Of a stretch of 64,000 bases of DNA, positions 33,773 to 44,557 are shown piece by piece. The notes under the pieces were generated by a model that saw only the letters and a program-made list of their open reading frames with translations, made no database searches and was not told the DNA's origin. This DNA is from Tribonema minus (lineage: Eukaryota > Sar > Xanthophyceae > Tribonematales > Tribonemataceae): positions 1 through 64,000 of the forward strand of contig JAFCMP010000182.1 of assembly GCA_017506865.1 (NCBI GenBank), read 5' to 3'. The first letter of the stretch is position 1; each line of letters starts with the position of its first letter. The position numbers and the translations under genes were made by a program.

Positions 33773-35815
33773 CTACTCGGTCATGTCGATGATTTGCTGG
33801 CGCAGCTCCTTCTTCCGCACCGCCTTGGCCTTGTCTGTGTCCCCACTGGCCTCAATCTCAATCAGACCTTTGAGATAAGCGATGCACCTCCCCTTGTACG
33901 GTGAAAGCTGGTATGTATGCGACTTTGTGGACCGAGTCCGGTCATCGTGCACGCATGAGTATTCACGCTCCGACATGTTGCAGGACGTGCAGACGAGCCT
34001 CGTGTTACCAAGGTAGCCGAGGACGTTGGAGATGCAATCCGGAGACGCACGTGTAGGCATATGAGAGAGCGTCATGCAGGATCCGCTCCGCTCATCCGCG
34101 ACCCTGAAAGCCAAGAAGCAACCGAGGCGCTTGTCCAGTAGTAAAGTCTCCAAGACAGAACTGGTATTGAAGTTGGGTTATGGCATGCTGTAGCCCTATG
34201 TCAGGGGCATCTGCCGACTACTCGCTTGTTGAAGTTGATATTGATCCTGATGTGGTATTGAACTTCAACGGTGATATTCAAACTTCAACTTCATGCTAAC
34301 TTCAAGTGTCATATCACTGCTCAACGTGCAATAGCATGGCTCCACCAATCTCAGCTTCAACAACCAAGAGCTCTTCTGGTGCGTCTGAGTGAAGCCAACA
34401 ACCTTCTATTATCTAACTTCAACAGTTTGAGGGTCTTGACTGACCTCACTATAGCATAAGTGCTCGGTTGCTTTTCGGGTTTCAGGGTCGCGGATGGGCG
34501 GAGCGGATCCTATGCGGTCGTTGTCGCCATTATCACCATAGGCGAGCTTCTTGTGGCACTTCTCGTTCGAACAGTGTGTAGTTGTATCGCGCAGGCTGAC
34601 AAGCATCCTGCGAATGCTGGCGCTGGAATGGTACCTGTCGTCGGCATCAAAGGCAGCGATTACGGCCATGTCCTCTGCTGGAGCATCCAGCTTGCGCGCC
34701 TTACACTGTGCGCGCAGCTGCTCCATCCTCTTTTCATGCGCATAACGCTGTAGCTCTGCTACTTCCACCTCGTTCTTGCTCTTTTTGTTGACAAGCCTTT
34801 TTGAGCGGTCCCTGTAACTCCCGAGAGTGTGGCCTGTTGTGACCACCAGCCAGCTCGTGGGCTGAGCGCGCACTGTGGGCACCGCATCGCTCTTAATGTG
34901 CGTGTTGTGGCGCTTGTCGGAAAGCTGCAGAACCTGCAATCGGTCGCCGTACCCGAGCTCATCAAATTTGCGGTCCGGCGAAATGCCGGAGATACCATTG
35001 AGAGTGAGTATGGAGTCACAGCTCTCTCTGCATGCGCAAGCGCAATCTGTGCCGTGGAACGCCGCCAGAAGTTTGCCCAGAACGTCTAGGAGTACGAAGG
35101 CATGATTGCGATGTGCGGAGTTGCCTTTCATGTTCCCAATGATTTTGTCCAGGGTGTGTAAGACGATGTGCTGGCTGCGCCACCTGCCTTCATTGAAGAA
35201 ATTGATGTAGCTGGGTGGGGGTACGGGCTCCACTGGGAAGGTGCAATCACGCTTGTGCGCGAGTTGCCATGTGATATCTGCAATCAGCTGTTTCAAGGCA
35301 ATGTCCTTAGGCGCAGTGGCGACTATGCCAAGGGAGCTGAATGTGGTCTTGCGGGCAGTGACACTCTGGGACTTGCTGTAATGTACGAGGATATAGGTGC
35401 CATACATGCCGACAAAGTGTATCGTATCGTCCGACTCAAATATGTCCTGGACCAAGTCCTCCGTGCACGGGGAAAGGAGTAAGCTCCGCGACATGTCTCC
35501 CTTGACCTCCTCTAGGTTTTTAAACCGCTCCAGGTGAGGCAGTGCCTCTCCGTCTCCATCGATTGCAGAAGCAGAATTGGTAGCCACTGACGCCACAGAC
35601 TCTTTCCGCACCTTTGTGGCACGCTGACCCTTTGTGGCAGTTCCCGGACGCTTAGTGGCGGTGCGCTCGTCCTCATCGCGGCGCTTTGCCCTCGCCGCCT
35701 CCATGTCGGCCATGTTTGCCAAGGCCGGTATACCGTCGATGTCGACGTCCTCAACGCGCACGAGGCTTGGCTTTGTGGACAACACACATGTCGTGGCGGC
35801 GGGCGTGATGGCCAT
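33773..35815 (-). pseudogene. HNH / endonuclease VII-like gene split by a 434-bp insertion
   Basis: Two frames (35815-34409 and 34153-33773) are pieces of one gene. Removing the 434-bp inverted-repeat element at 34078-34511 plus one ATGC copy joins them in the same frame, giving about 534 residues. The N-terminal 400 residues are charged and unrecognised, with a Lys/Arg-rich patch early on. The C-terminal domain has a Cys pair (CSNEKC) before the insertion and then PDCISNVLGYLGNTRLVCTSCN after it. This is the pattern of zinc-containing HNH nucleases related to phage endonuclease VII, with the second Cys pair in LVCTSC. The insertion falls between the two Cys pairs, so the present copy should lack a complete zinc site. 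The gene ends with TAG at 33773. Confidence 0.8.
34078..34511. mobile_element. 434-bp MITE-like insertion with inverted repeats and ATGC target duplication
   Basis: The ends are imperfect inverted repeats of about 55 bp starting AGGATCCGCTCCG and ending with the complement (GCGGAGCGGATCCT). The 4-bp sequence ATGC flanks it on both sides (34074-34077 and 34512-34515). The interior has no coding capacity and is rich in ttcaac/gttgaa motifs. It interrupts the HNH gene. A DNA transposon that makes 4-bp duplications must have supplied the transposase in trans. Confidence 0.85.
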
Positions 35816-36014
35816 TGCCGCGACATCAGCAGTCTTGTGAGCCGCTACAGTTATGATGCAAGTGACTGACGGTGAGAGAGGTTGTGAAGTGATGGCTGCT
35901 CATGAGGCAATATTTATTTTTGATGCGCACCCTGACATGAATATTGTTCATTGAATCTGTATTGATTGTTGAGCATTCTGACGTGCACCAAATAGCGCGC
36001 CACCTCACTTCGAA

Positions 36015-39000
36015 TCAAGGGAATATTTGCATCATCTTTGCCCACTCTGCAGGATGCAACTCTTGTAACAGTTTCTCTTCTGCTTGTATCTCTTGACATA
36101 ATGCCCCGAAAGCCTCAGAGTCCTGTACGATAGACATCCAGTTATCTTCGTGCAAGCGAAGGTACTGTGCGAGTGCTCCTCTGCTCACTTGCTTGTGCAC
36201 CCGTAACGCGTCTAAAACTGCAATAGGGTTGGAGAGGTCAAGGCTTACACAGAATCTCAATCGCTCCCATCGCATGAAATACTGGTCCAGGAATAGCTTA
36301 TCCTGCTGTTCAAGCACGTTGCGCCTCCTCTGCAACTCAGTGATACCCTCTTCTGCTACGGCCCCTGCCACGACGCCTGCCACACCACCTGCAGCCGCAG
36401 ACGTACCCGCCAACAGAGCATTGCCGCCAGTCGCGCATAGTGGGCCCATAGCAAACCCCATGCCTGTCGCATACACCAACTGCTCATAGATGCCAATGTT
36501 ATCTGCAGCTTCCTGGGCCATGGCTGTGCACGTGTCAAACTCCCCGCTGGCTATTACAGCAGCTGCTGCCGCCACAGCTGCCCCGATTGCCAGCTTTCGA
36601 AGCGTTGAATCACTGCAGTATCTGAGCGTTGTCAGGATGACACGAGCTTGTAATGATGTCAGCTTGGCATTGAGATTGTCAGCATTGTGCATCGCTGCTA
36701 CCTCCTGTAGTGTCATCCCGAGTTGCTCATAAGGTGTTTCTAAGAATGGTTCAACTTCTGCCAGTAGCTTCGCCTCGCTCTCGGTGCCAAGAGCTAGCGA
36801 TTTGACTACGCGTAGGAAATCCTGTTCTGATCCAGATAGCTTTGCAAGAACTTCAAATGTCGTACCTCTCTTGCTTTTCACACGCCTCTCATATTGAGTG
36901 CGTTTCTCAATCACCCGGCTTGCATGCTTTGCCGGCCTTGCACGGGCAGGTTTTGTGCTTTGATTTGCTATAGTCGTTGGCTTCGCACGAGTGTCCTTCT
37001 TCATCAGGTCGTACAGCTCTCTACCATCTGCACTTGCGCCCAGCTGCATTTGCTTCGACAGATGAGGGTGTCTCAAACTGCCCACTACTGACGTGCCGTC
37101 GATGATGGCTTGATTATCCTTTAGCTCGTCCACACTCATGTTTGCATCTCGTATAGCGCGCTCTCCCCTCACCGCGCTCATAGTTGCCATCGGTGATATG
37201 AGCTCCAAGGCTTCTTCAGTGCTGAACTCGCCTTTTTTCAGTCCTTCAAGCACCCTGGACAGAAGCCTTGATGGCCTCTCATTCACAGCGACTTCATCTG
37301 CGGCCTCAGCAGCAGTTGTGGCCATTGCCTTGACGTCAGGCGTTTTCACAACATCTGCTTCAGGTTTCTCCCCCACTCCGCTCGCTTCCACAACAGCGGG
37401 TGATGGGCCTACGTCTTCCTGCACTGCAACAGCAGCGTCGTCAGCCTGTACAGCGACTTCATCCGCAGCCTCACCACTCACTGCCTTGGCATCAGGTGTT
37501 CCGACAACGTCTGCTGCTTCAGGTTGCCCCCCCACTCCGCTCGCTTCCACAACAGCGGGTGATGGGGGTGCCTCTGCATCAGTAGTATCATCAGCCTGTG
37601 CAGGCGTCATCTGCTGCACGAGAGTACTGATGACATCTCGGGCGTTTTGCAAAGCCCCCAGATGAGTGTTGCTCTGCATGGACCCCTCTTTCATCTTGTA
37701 AATGCCCAGAAGACTCTCACTGATAGCGTCGTCCCCGACAACTTGGCCCAGTTGCTGGGCGACTGCATCTGGTGTGGTGATGGCATGTAGGGCAGCAAGG
37801 TTGGATAAACTAATACTTGTGGCGTCAAAAACTGTCCCTGCAAGCCCCGATGAGTACTCGTTTACCACCGCATCTCCCGTTAAGTCCTCTACCTGTTTGA
37901 AAAAGGCACGCAGGTCCTTAATGTCTTCAATATCACTGACGTTTGCAATTGTGCTTTCTGCATAGACATCAAGAACACCCGCCATCAGTGGTGCTTGTGC
38001 GCAATCTTTTGACAAGGCACACGCAGCAACCAGTGCAAGGTCTTGAGGTTGTAGCTGGCGGTGAGGTGATTTTACAATACTTTTCACGATCTGCTCTATA
38101 CGTGAACACTGCCCCCGCAACCACTCCTGCCACTCTTCGTTGTCCACTGTGTCGCGTATGGTTCTGATGATATCAGCCCCTTGCAGTTTGAGTATGTTAC
38201 CTGCATCAGGTAGTGTTGCTTAGCTTGCAAGCCCGGTCAGCCGCATCCACTCACCCAAACTATATGATATGGCCGACACTTGGCTCTGCACGTCAGGGGC
38301 AGTGGTAATGCCTGCAACAGCAGCACTCAGCTGTGCAGATGCACCATCGGCCAATATAGCGTCCAGAGGCTCCAGTGTATGCCCAAACAATTTGGCGGCA
38401 GCTAAAGCGCCATTGAAGTTGGTGTCAACATTGACACCATTTGTTGCTTCCTTGACTGCCTGCTGCAGATGTACAAACTGGTTGAAAAAGACCGCAGCAT
38501 CCCTGTTCACCGTCAATGCAGACTTCAAAGCAGTCCCGGCCGCTGGGTCCAGCTGATTTGACAATACACCAGCCTCTTCAGCATTTTTGAGTGCGATCTT
38601 CGATCTGCTTGAAAGTGTATACATGTCGACGCGTGATGGTGTGGAGGCATTGATGAGTCCAAGCGCAGACCTGCCAATCTGCTCACCCTGGCTCGCAGCG
38701 TTTTCGATAGCGTATGTGATCAATGCGGAAAACTCACTTTTCGCCGCATCGCGTACAGAATCCGAGTTGGCATTCGAATACAGGGACTGCAGCTGCTGCA
38801 ACGCGCTTGAGTAAGTTTCGATGGTGTTTCCACTTGCGTCCAAATTGAATCCATGATTCACTTTAGCGGCAGCTTGCACTGCAGGCGCCGTTGAGTTGAT
38901 AGCTTCAATGGCGCTCATTGCCGTAACGTCACTGCGCAATTCACTAATCAGTTCATTGGTCTCCTCACTCTTCACTCGTGCTGGCAGTTTGGTGTACATG

Positions 39001-40583
39001 TCAATAACATCCTCTGGACCTGTACTCCACGCTCCAGCGACCAGCGACTTCACAACACTGACCCCGGCCTTTTGCAGTGGAGTATCAAAATCAACGCCCA
39101 AGTAAGCTGTACCAGTTGCTGCGACCGCTTCACTGGCCTTCAACAATGCATCCACACCCTGGTCCGCCTCGTGTAGGGCACTTATTTATGAACTGGCACT
39201 GTCCTTGATTGCTTCCGACTCATCACTTATAGCCTGCAGCGGCAACTCTTGATAGGCGTTCTGAAGGCCTTGTAAGTCCAAGTTTGAAACAGCCTTCGTA
39301 GCCATACGCTCAGTGGCCACCACTCCAGCCTCCTCAAATGATGGTGGTAGTTTACTAATTCCTGCATCTTTCAGTCCTTGAGCGGCGCTCTGCAAATTAG
39401 ACACATCATCTGGTCCCCCCTGGCTAACTTGTACGAGGTATCTTGCCACGTCGGACCTTGGGCTCTGTGTAAGGTTTGGCGCCCTGTCTGCTATAAGTTG
39501 ACCGAGTTGTTTCAATGGAGCTTCCATGAGTTGCTCGTCTGCCAATCTTGTTTGAGCAGCCAAGTGTGCACCCTTCAGCTCATCTGCCCCATCTGTTTGT
39601 GCAATGACTTGATGTAGCAGTTCATAGGTGACTGCGTCATCTTGCAGCATCTGAACCATCTTGTCGTTCGCCTTCTTAAGGGCTGTTGATGCCATAGTCG
39701 CCATATCTTTGTCCAGGTAGAGCAGCGTGCTGCAGCAAGCAACTCCGTCTAATTCTGTAGGTCCAGCTATGCAGCTGCCATCGCCACATATCGGGGCTCC
39801 GTGCATGTACGTGTTTACAATCACATTGACCTTGTGCACATTCGCTATTGCGGTTGGAAGATCAGAGCCTCCATCAATGTGAGCCAGAGTGTCCATACTG
39901 TCGTGGTAGCGTGTTTCAGCTTCAGTTGCCATTGTGGCAAATCTGATAGTGTTGACCGGGATGTTTGGTCCGAGTTCTCTGATGTCTTTCGAAATCTGGC
40001 GCAACTGCATAATGTCTAGTGACTGTGACATTGCTGCCTGCACTCTTTGCAGCTTGAGAGTTTCTATCTGATCACTTATATCAACAGGCGTGTGCATGCT
40101 GGCTGCTGGCGCCTTAGGGATCGCCACCTGCGTTACAAATTGGGGCTTGAGTGCTTGTACCTGATCAATGAAATCAGCTGATGGCTGTGTCGGCATGTTA
40201 CCCCACCCATTAAAGCTGCTAAGAGCTGCAGCACCACTAGCTGCCTGAGCTGCTGCCATTTTCACAAGGTTTCCAGCTCCAGACTGCGTGTTATTAACAA
40301 GCGACCTAGCAGCTGGCCCAGCGGCGGCTAACTTTGAGTGCATGAACTGCGCACCATGGCTAACACTATCCCTGCCGCTTTCATATAAAGCAGGATGGGC
40401 CCAGTGTACAAGTGCAACACATACAGTGCTGGCGGCCAATATGCCCAGTACCACTTTGCCAAGAGACCTTGACGACACGCCACTCTTTTGCTTGACCTTC
40501 TTCAGCTCCATTTCTACAGTTGCTTCGAGTGTCTGCTCAAAGTTCGATCGCAAGTCAGGGGCGGCAGAGCCTACAGCCACCAT
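36015..40583 (-). CDS. 1,523-codon reading frame with two in-frame TAA codons; structural-like protein
   Basis: The frame runs from ATG 40583 to TGA 36015 with only two interruptions, TAA at 39188-39186 and TAA at 38222-38220. All three segments share one frame. Neither downstream segment has an ATG near its start, and the codons between each TAA and the next segment are open and protein-like, so this was probably one protein of about 1,522 residues. A membrane helix lies near residues 46-64 (VVLGILAASTVCVALVHWA). The middle is helical and Ala/Ser-rich, with repeated GPDDV/GPEDV motifs. The last segment has a Pro/Ala/Val/Glu-rich linker, a Lys/Arg patch and a Gly/Ala-rich hydrophobic region (LLAGTSAAAGGVAGVVAGAV). 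No family is recognised; a virion or scaffold protein is inference. The frame is open for 34 codons upstream of the ATG, overlapping the end of the preceding gene. Confidence 0.7.
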
Positions 40584-40599
40584 CTGTTGTCTGTACTGC

Positions 40600-42297
40600 T
40601 CAAAAGCCTCTTGAACGGCTACAAGTCCTGTGCTTGCAATCAGCAAATGTTGCGGACCATTGAATGAATTTCTTGTTCTGTTCAATCTTACCTGCCTTCT
40701 TCAACTTGTCCATATACGTAATCATGGTTGCAAAAAATGGTGTGTCTGCTGAGACAGAGCCATTTTGACACATGTGCCTCATGCAGTCGCGCTTGCTTGT
40801 ATGCGCAATCACCCACAGTTCAAGCGCCCCCTGCTTTGACTTCCTCACACTCTCGCTATCACTGCTGCGGTATAGAATGGTGTCGGCAGCTTCAGGAATA
40901 CGATAGTTGGAGTCAAGGAAGGTGTTGCAAGTTCCTGCACGGCTGTTTGTCGTTGAGTGGAGCTCCAACGGAGGAATTGGAGGGGAAGTACTACTACCCG
41001 TCTGCTGTGGGGGAGGTGGGAGATCAGCATCATGAAAGCTGTCTTCGGCGTCTTCGATGGGCTGAATGTCCTCAGGTGGTGGGGGTGGCTTTGTGGTGGT
41101 GAAGTGTGGAGATGCCGGTGGAGGTGGCAGTGCATCTGTTGCACGCTCAGCTGCATCTATGATGGCTCTTGCCTGCTTGGCTGCAGCTTCGGCCGCTGCA
41201 CGTTCAGTTGCCGCTTCTACATCAACTCTGACCTGCTCGGCTGCAGTTTGTTTAGCTGCCGCTTCTGCATCGGTTCTGGCCTGCTCGGCTGCTGCGCGTT
41301 TAGCTGCCGCAGCCCTGTCAGCCACTGCACGTTCAGCTGCCGCTGCAGCATTGACCCTGGCCTGCTCGGCTGCTGCGCGTTTAGCTGCCGCAGCTCTGTC
41401 AGCCGCTACACGTTCAGCTGCCGCTGCTGCATCAGCTCTGGTCTTCGCAGCAGCTGCTTGCACGGTTGCTGCAGCTCTGTCAGTCGCTGCACGTTCAGCT
41501 GCCGCTGTCCGCTCTGCTGCTGCTGCATCAGCCATGGCCCTTTCCTGCTCATCTGCTGCGCGTTCAGCTCCAGTGGCCGTCACCGTCTCTGAGTCACCAG
41601 CAGTACGGGCCACTTCTTTTTGTGTTTCAAGCTGCAACACTGCACTATGGAATCTCTGAACAAGGCTGCAAACCGCTGAGAGTTGAGGGGCGAAGTCCTT
41701 GTGATTCGTGGCGTTGATACCACCATGCCCTAAGCAGATCATAGCCTCATAGGCCGTCCGCACAGCGGATTCTGCCGCGGCAATGCCATCGTGACTTGCT
41801 ATGCCGGCAGTTGCACTTGCAATTGTAGAATCGCTGGCAGTGAGCACACTGTTGCAAGCACTTGCAGGTTTGGGGTACTTCATCATGGCTTCTGCCAGAA
41901 GTGATGGTTTTGCAAGGCTCAATAGCTCATCCACCAGCTGGTTCATGTCGAAAACCAATTGCAAAGCTGGGAGCCTCACCTCAGAGTCTGCGGGCTTCGC
42001 ATGTGTGCTCATAGCTACATGGGTGATGTGGACACGGTCAGCAGCATTGGCGTCACTCACCATAATGTCCACCAAGTCTCTTGGCTCCACGTCAGCCTTT
42101 TCTACTACAATCCTGTAGAGGAGTGATGTCAGATCTGGAGTAACATGCCCGAGATGCAAGTCAGCGACAAGATCGGCTACAAAATTTGCAAATGCAGGGT
42201 CGCTGGGTGAAGCTGCGTGCTCAACTGGGCTTTCATACGAGTCCTGCTTCAGCATTTGAATGGCAACTGTTGCAACATGAACAAGATCGGCAGACAT
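40600..42297 (-). CDS. Alanine-rich coiled-coil protein, 565 aa
   Basis: The ATG at 42297 (MSADLVHVATVAIQMLKQ) is preferred over the GTG-initiated longer frame, because the 11-mer AAATATATTGT lies about 30 nt upstream. Residues of roughly 240-380 are a run of Ala/Glu/Arg/Lys heptads (AAAERAAADRAAAAKRAAAE type), predicting a long rigid helix or coiled coil. It is followed by a Pro-rich linker (PPPPASPHF, PPPPQQTG) and a C-terminal globular domain of about 120 residues. It ends with TGA 17 bases before the ATG of the next gene. No family is recognised; the architecture suggests a structural role. Confidence 0.75.
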   Translation of the reverse strand: MSADLVHVATVAIQMLKQDSYESPVEHAASPSDPAFANFVADLVADLHLGHVTPDLTSLLYRIVVEKADVEPRDLVDIMVSDANAADRVHITHVAMSTHAKPADSEVRLPALQLVFDMNQLVDELLSLAKPSLLAEAMMKYPKPASACNSVLTASDSTIASATAGIASHDGIAAAESAVRTAYEAMICLGHGGINATNHKDFAPQLSAVCSLVQRFHSAVLQLETQKEVARTAGDSETVTATGAERAADEQERAMADAAAAERTAAAERAATDRAAATVQAAAAKTRADAAAAAERVAADRAAAAKRAAAEQARVNAAAAAERAVADRAAAAKRAAAEQARTDAEAAAKQTAAEQVRVDVEAATERAAAEAAAKQARAIIDAAERATDALPPPPASPHFTTTKPPPPPEDIQPIEDAEDSFHDADLPPPPQQTGSSTSPPIPPLELHSTTNSRAGTCNTFLDSNYRIPEAADTILYRSSDSESVRKSKQGALELWVIAHTSKRDCMRHMCQNGSVSADTPFFATMITYMDKLKKAGKIEQNKKFIQWSATFADCKHRTCSRSRGF

Positions 42298-42327
42298 GGT
42301 GCAAGTGTATTGCTTGAAACAAAGCAC

Positions 42328-42338
42328 ACAATATATTT
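42328..42338 (-). promoter_or_regulatory. AAATATATTGT promoter-like element of the coiled-coil gene
   Basis: An exact 11-base match to the element upstream of the + strand gene at 43152. It lies 30 nt upstream of the ATG at 42297. The shared sequence and similar spacing suggest a promoter used by genes of this block. Confidence 0.5.
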
Positions 42339-42356
42339 GCGGTATTCCACGCTACG

Positions 42357-43031
42357 TCAAAATTTTGGGGTCTCACGGCACTCCATAAGCTTGGAAAAGG
42401 CGTCATCCAGCTTCTCAGAGTTTTGAGACACGAGCATTGCGTCCCCAGCATTCAGCGCATGTTCATTACCCATGCTGCTGTAGGCATCAGCGATGCTAGT
42501 GCCCAAGGCTTTCTTATCACTCAAGGAACTGAATGGCTGAGGCTCGGGTGGCATTCCATTTGCACTCGGCCCGCTGGACGGCCTAGTGGCTGGCCCAGCA
42601 GCATCGCTACCGCTCTGACGAACTAACGGTGGTTCAGCAATCTTGGACTGAAGCCAATCGAATGCTGCGTCCCCGCAAAACCCGTCGCCATTCCCGTCCA
42701 GGACTGTACTACTAGTAGGGACTCCCGGCAACCAAGGCGGACTCTGGCAGACATCAATGTCCACCACATGCACATTCAGTCCGTAATGCTTGACTGCCAT
42801 TGCAAATTCAGCACTATATGGACATCTTGCAAGCGAGAGGTACGCCTCACCTTCACGTGCTGGGGGAGGCGGTAGCTTAGTGTCAGGCTGAGGATGAGCA
42901 CTGATCATGTCATTTCTGCCGTCACTGTACTTTGATGGTCCACGTATCAGCATTGTAGGACGAGATGTACATGGCACCATCTTTCGATTCTGCAAGCCTG
43001 AATGCCCGACAGCAGCAGCCTGAGGCCACAT
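42357..43031 (-). CDS. Thioredoxin/glutaredoxin-fold-like protein, 224 aa
   Basis: The middle (about residues 60-130) contains YLSLARCPYSAEFAMAV followed by VHVVDID and W(L)PGVPTSSTVLDGNG. That is a one-Cys CPYS active-site-like motif, then the cis-Pro region (GVPT) and a glycine turn, as in small thioredoxin-fold proteins of large algal DNA viruses and in glutaredoxins. The first 55 and last 90 residues are low-complexity or unrecognised. ATG at 43031 has TATATA about 10 nt upstream; later ATGs are possible. Catalytic activity is uncertain because only the first active-site Cys is present. Confidence 0.6.
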   Translation of the reverse strand: MWPQAAAVGHSGLQNRKMVPCTSRPTMLIRGPSKYSDGRNDMISAHPQPDTKLPPPPAREGEAYLSLARCPYSAEFAMAVKHYGLNVHVVDIDVCQSPPWLPGVPTSSTVLDGNGDGFCGDAAFDWLQSKIAEPPLVRQSGSDAAGPATRPSSGPSANGMPPEPQPFSSLSDKKALGTSIADAYSSMGNEHALNAGDAMLVSQNSEKLDDAFSKLMECRETPKF

Positions 43032-43113
43032 GAGTCTGTATATACGATCATATTACACAAAAAATGCTCAACGTGTACAACGTGTTGATGACGCCATGCG
43101 TACAAAACCGTGA

Positions 43114-43124
43114 AAATATATTGT
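43114..43124 (+). promoter_or_regulatory. AAATATATTGT promoter-like element
   Basis: It is identical to the element before the gene starting at 42297 and ends 27 nt upstream of the ATG at 43152. The GTG-initiated longer version of the downstream frame would put this element inside coding sequence, which supports the ATG at 43152. Confidence 0.5.
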
Positions 43125-43151
43125 TGTTGTGATTTATCAAAGGGCCTGGCA

Positions 43152-44543
43152 ATGAGTGATGTATATGACATGCTAGATAAAGCCAAGGCACCAGTACCAA
43201 CCCTGAAATCGAGCGCAAAGATCATTGATGTCACACCAGCCACTGCTTCACAAAGTTCATCTGACTCTTCTACACCACCGCTCAAGACACGCACGACGCA
43301 CACCAGGCGTGTCATGTCACCTTTGCCAACCCCCCCGCCCTTGGAACGTAAAGCCTACAGGAGCTCATCCACAAGACCCTCTCGGACTGCAGGTCGAGTT
43401 CGAAAGCACAGGCACAAGGTGCCATCGCCACCACCACCCCTGGACACGCTAAACTATTCAGACTCTGATTGGAGTTCAACAACATCGGCGTCTGCGTTCT
43501 CTATAAGTTCACATGCAAAAGTTAAGGTAGCAAGTGCGCGGTCAAAGACGTCAGACGGAAGTGCTGCCACAAGCGCTGCCACGAGCGCTGGAGCTGCAAT
43601 CGCATTAGCAGCAGCATCCACCATTGCTGCACCTGCATCGAAGAATGGTGTGAAACTCATCAAGTCCATTGTTATCACAGGACTTGTGATTGGTACAGTG
43701 TTTGTGATCTTACGACTTTGGAAGCGGATCAAAGCATTACAAAGTGAGCTGGATGGTATGAGGGCTGAACTGGATGTGACCAGTCACCTGACAGAGGAGG
43801 ATGTGGCAACCATTGCACGCGTGAAGCTTGAAGAGATTCTGGAACAACCTGCCACATCGTACCTGCCGCGCACACAAGCACGCATGAGACAGGTACCAGT
43901 CGAAATGGCGCCTTCACAGATGATAGAGCCGCAAGTGTCACTGTCAGCGCCATCAGCAGGTCCTGATGTTGGCACGGCTATTTCACCACCACCGTCAATG
44001 CCCCCCACGCGTGTCACCTTCCTGGACACGACCCATCCTGCCAGCGCGACTGCTTTAAGCCCCCAATTGCTGAATGCAGCATCCAAGTGCGTACCTCATG
44101 TCCGCACACCTGCGATACGAAACATCACGCAGCTTGACACGATTGAAGAGACTTTAGATGAAGGTATCGACGCACCAGTGAATGGTGGCTCCTTCAGACC
44201 ACCGACGCCAGTCGAAGTTGCAGAGGAAACGTTGCTGACAAGGCAACAAGATCAGCAAAGCAATGAGCAGCTCAGCCTGTCGGCAACTGCAATAGAACAG
44301 CCCCGTCCGTCCACCAACACAATAGTATCAACAGAGAGGTTGGAGCAATGTGCAATGATGCAAGTTTCATCCACGAGTGCAGTTGAGGTTGAGACCCCTT
44401 CACAACCGGCAGCAGCAGAGCAGGAACAGCAGAGCGTGAGTTCAACAGCGGTAATGGATGTGAGTACATCAGCAGATGCAGCAACAGCGCCAGTTGCGAA
44501 AAAGCGTGTAAAGGCAAAAAAAGGGACTACAACTGTTCTGTAA
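43152..44543 (+). CDS. Single-pass membrane protein with coiled coil, 463 aa
   Basis: The N-terminal 150 residues are Ser/Thr/Pro-rich and basic. They are followed by an Ala-rich stretch and a strong transmembrane helix (SIVITGLVIGTVFVILRLW, about residues 177-195). A short heptad segment (IKALQSELDGMRAELDVT) comes next. The remaining 260 residues are a low-complexity Ser/Thr/Gln/Pro/Glu tail with a basic end (KKRVKAKKG). No family is recognised; a virion membrane protein is an inference from architecture and neighbours. It is convergent with the next gene (14-bp gap). Confidence 0.75.
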   Translation: MSDVYDMLDKAKAPVPTLKSSAKIIDVTPATASQSSSDSSTPPLKTRTTHTRRVMSPLPTPPPLERKAYRSSSTRPSRTAGRVRKHRHKVPSPPPPLDTLNYSDSDWSSTTSASAFSISSHAKVKVASARSKTSDGSAATSAATSAGAAIALAAASTIAAPASKNGVKLIKSIVITGLVIGTVFVILRLWKRIKALQSELDGMRAELDVTSHLTEEDVATIARVKLEEILEQPATSYLPRTQARMRQVPVEMAPSQMIEPQVSLSAPSAGPDVGTAISPPPSMPPTRVTFLDTTHPASATALSPQLLNAASKCVPHVRTPAIRNITQLDTIEETLDEGIDAPVNGGSFRPPTPVEVAEETLLTRQQDQQSNEQLSLSATAIEQPRPSTNTIVSTERLEQCAMMQVSSTSAVEVETPSQPAAAEQEQQSVSSTAVMDVSTSADAATAPVAKKRVKAKKGTTTVL

Positions 44544-44557
44544 CATCCACAACCATA

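Noticed and set aside
41066..41659. Ala/Ser-rich plus-strand frame
   Set aside because: It is antisense to the alanine-rich coiled-coil gene; the repeat leaves several frames open.
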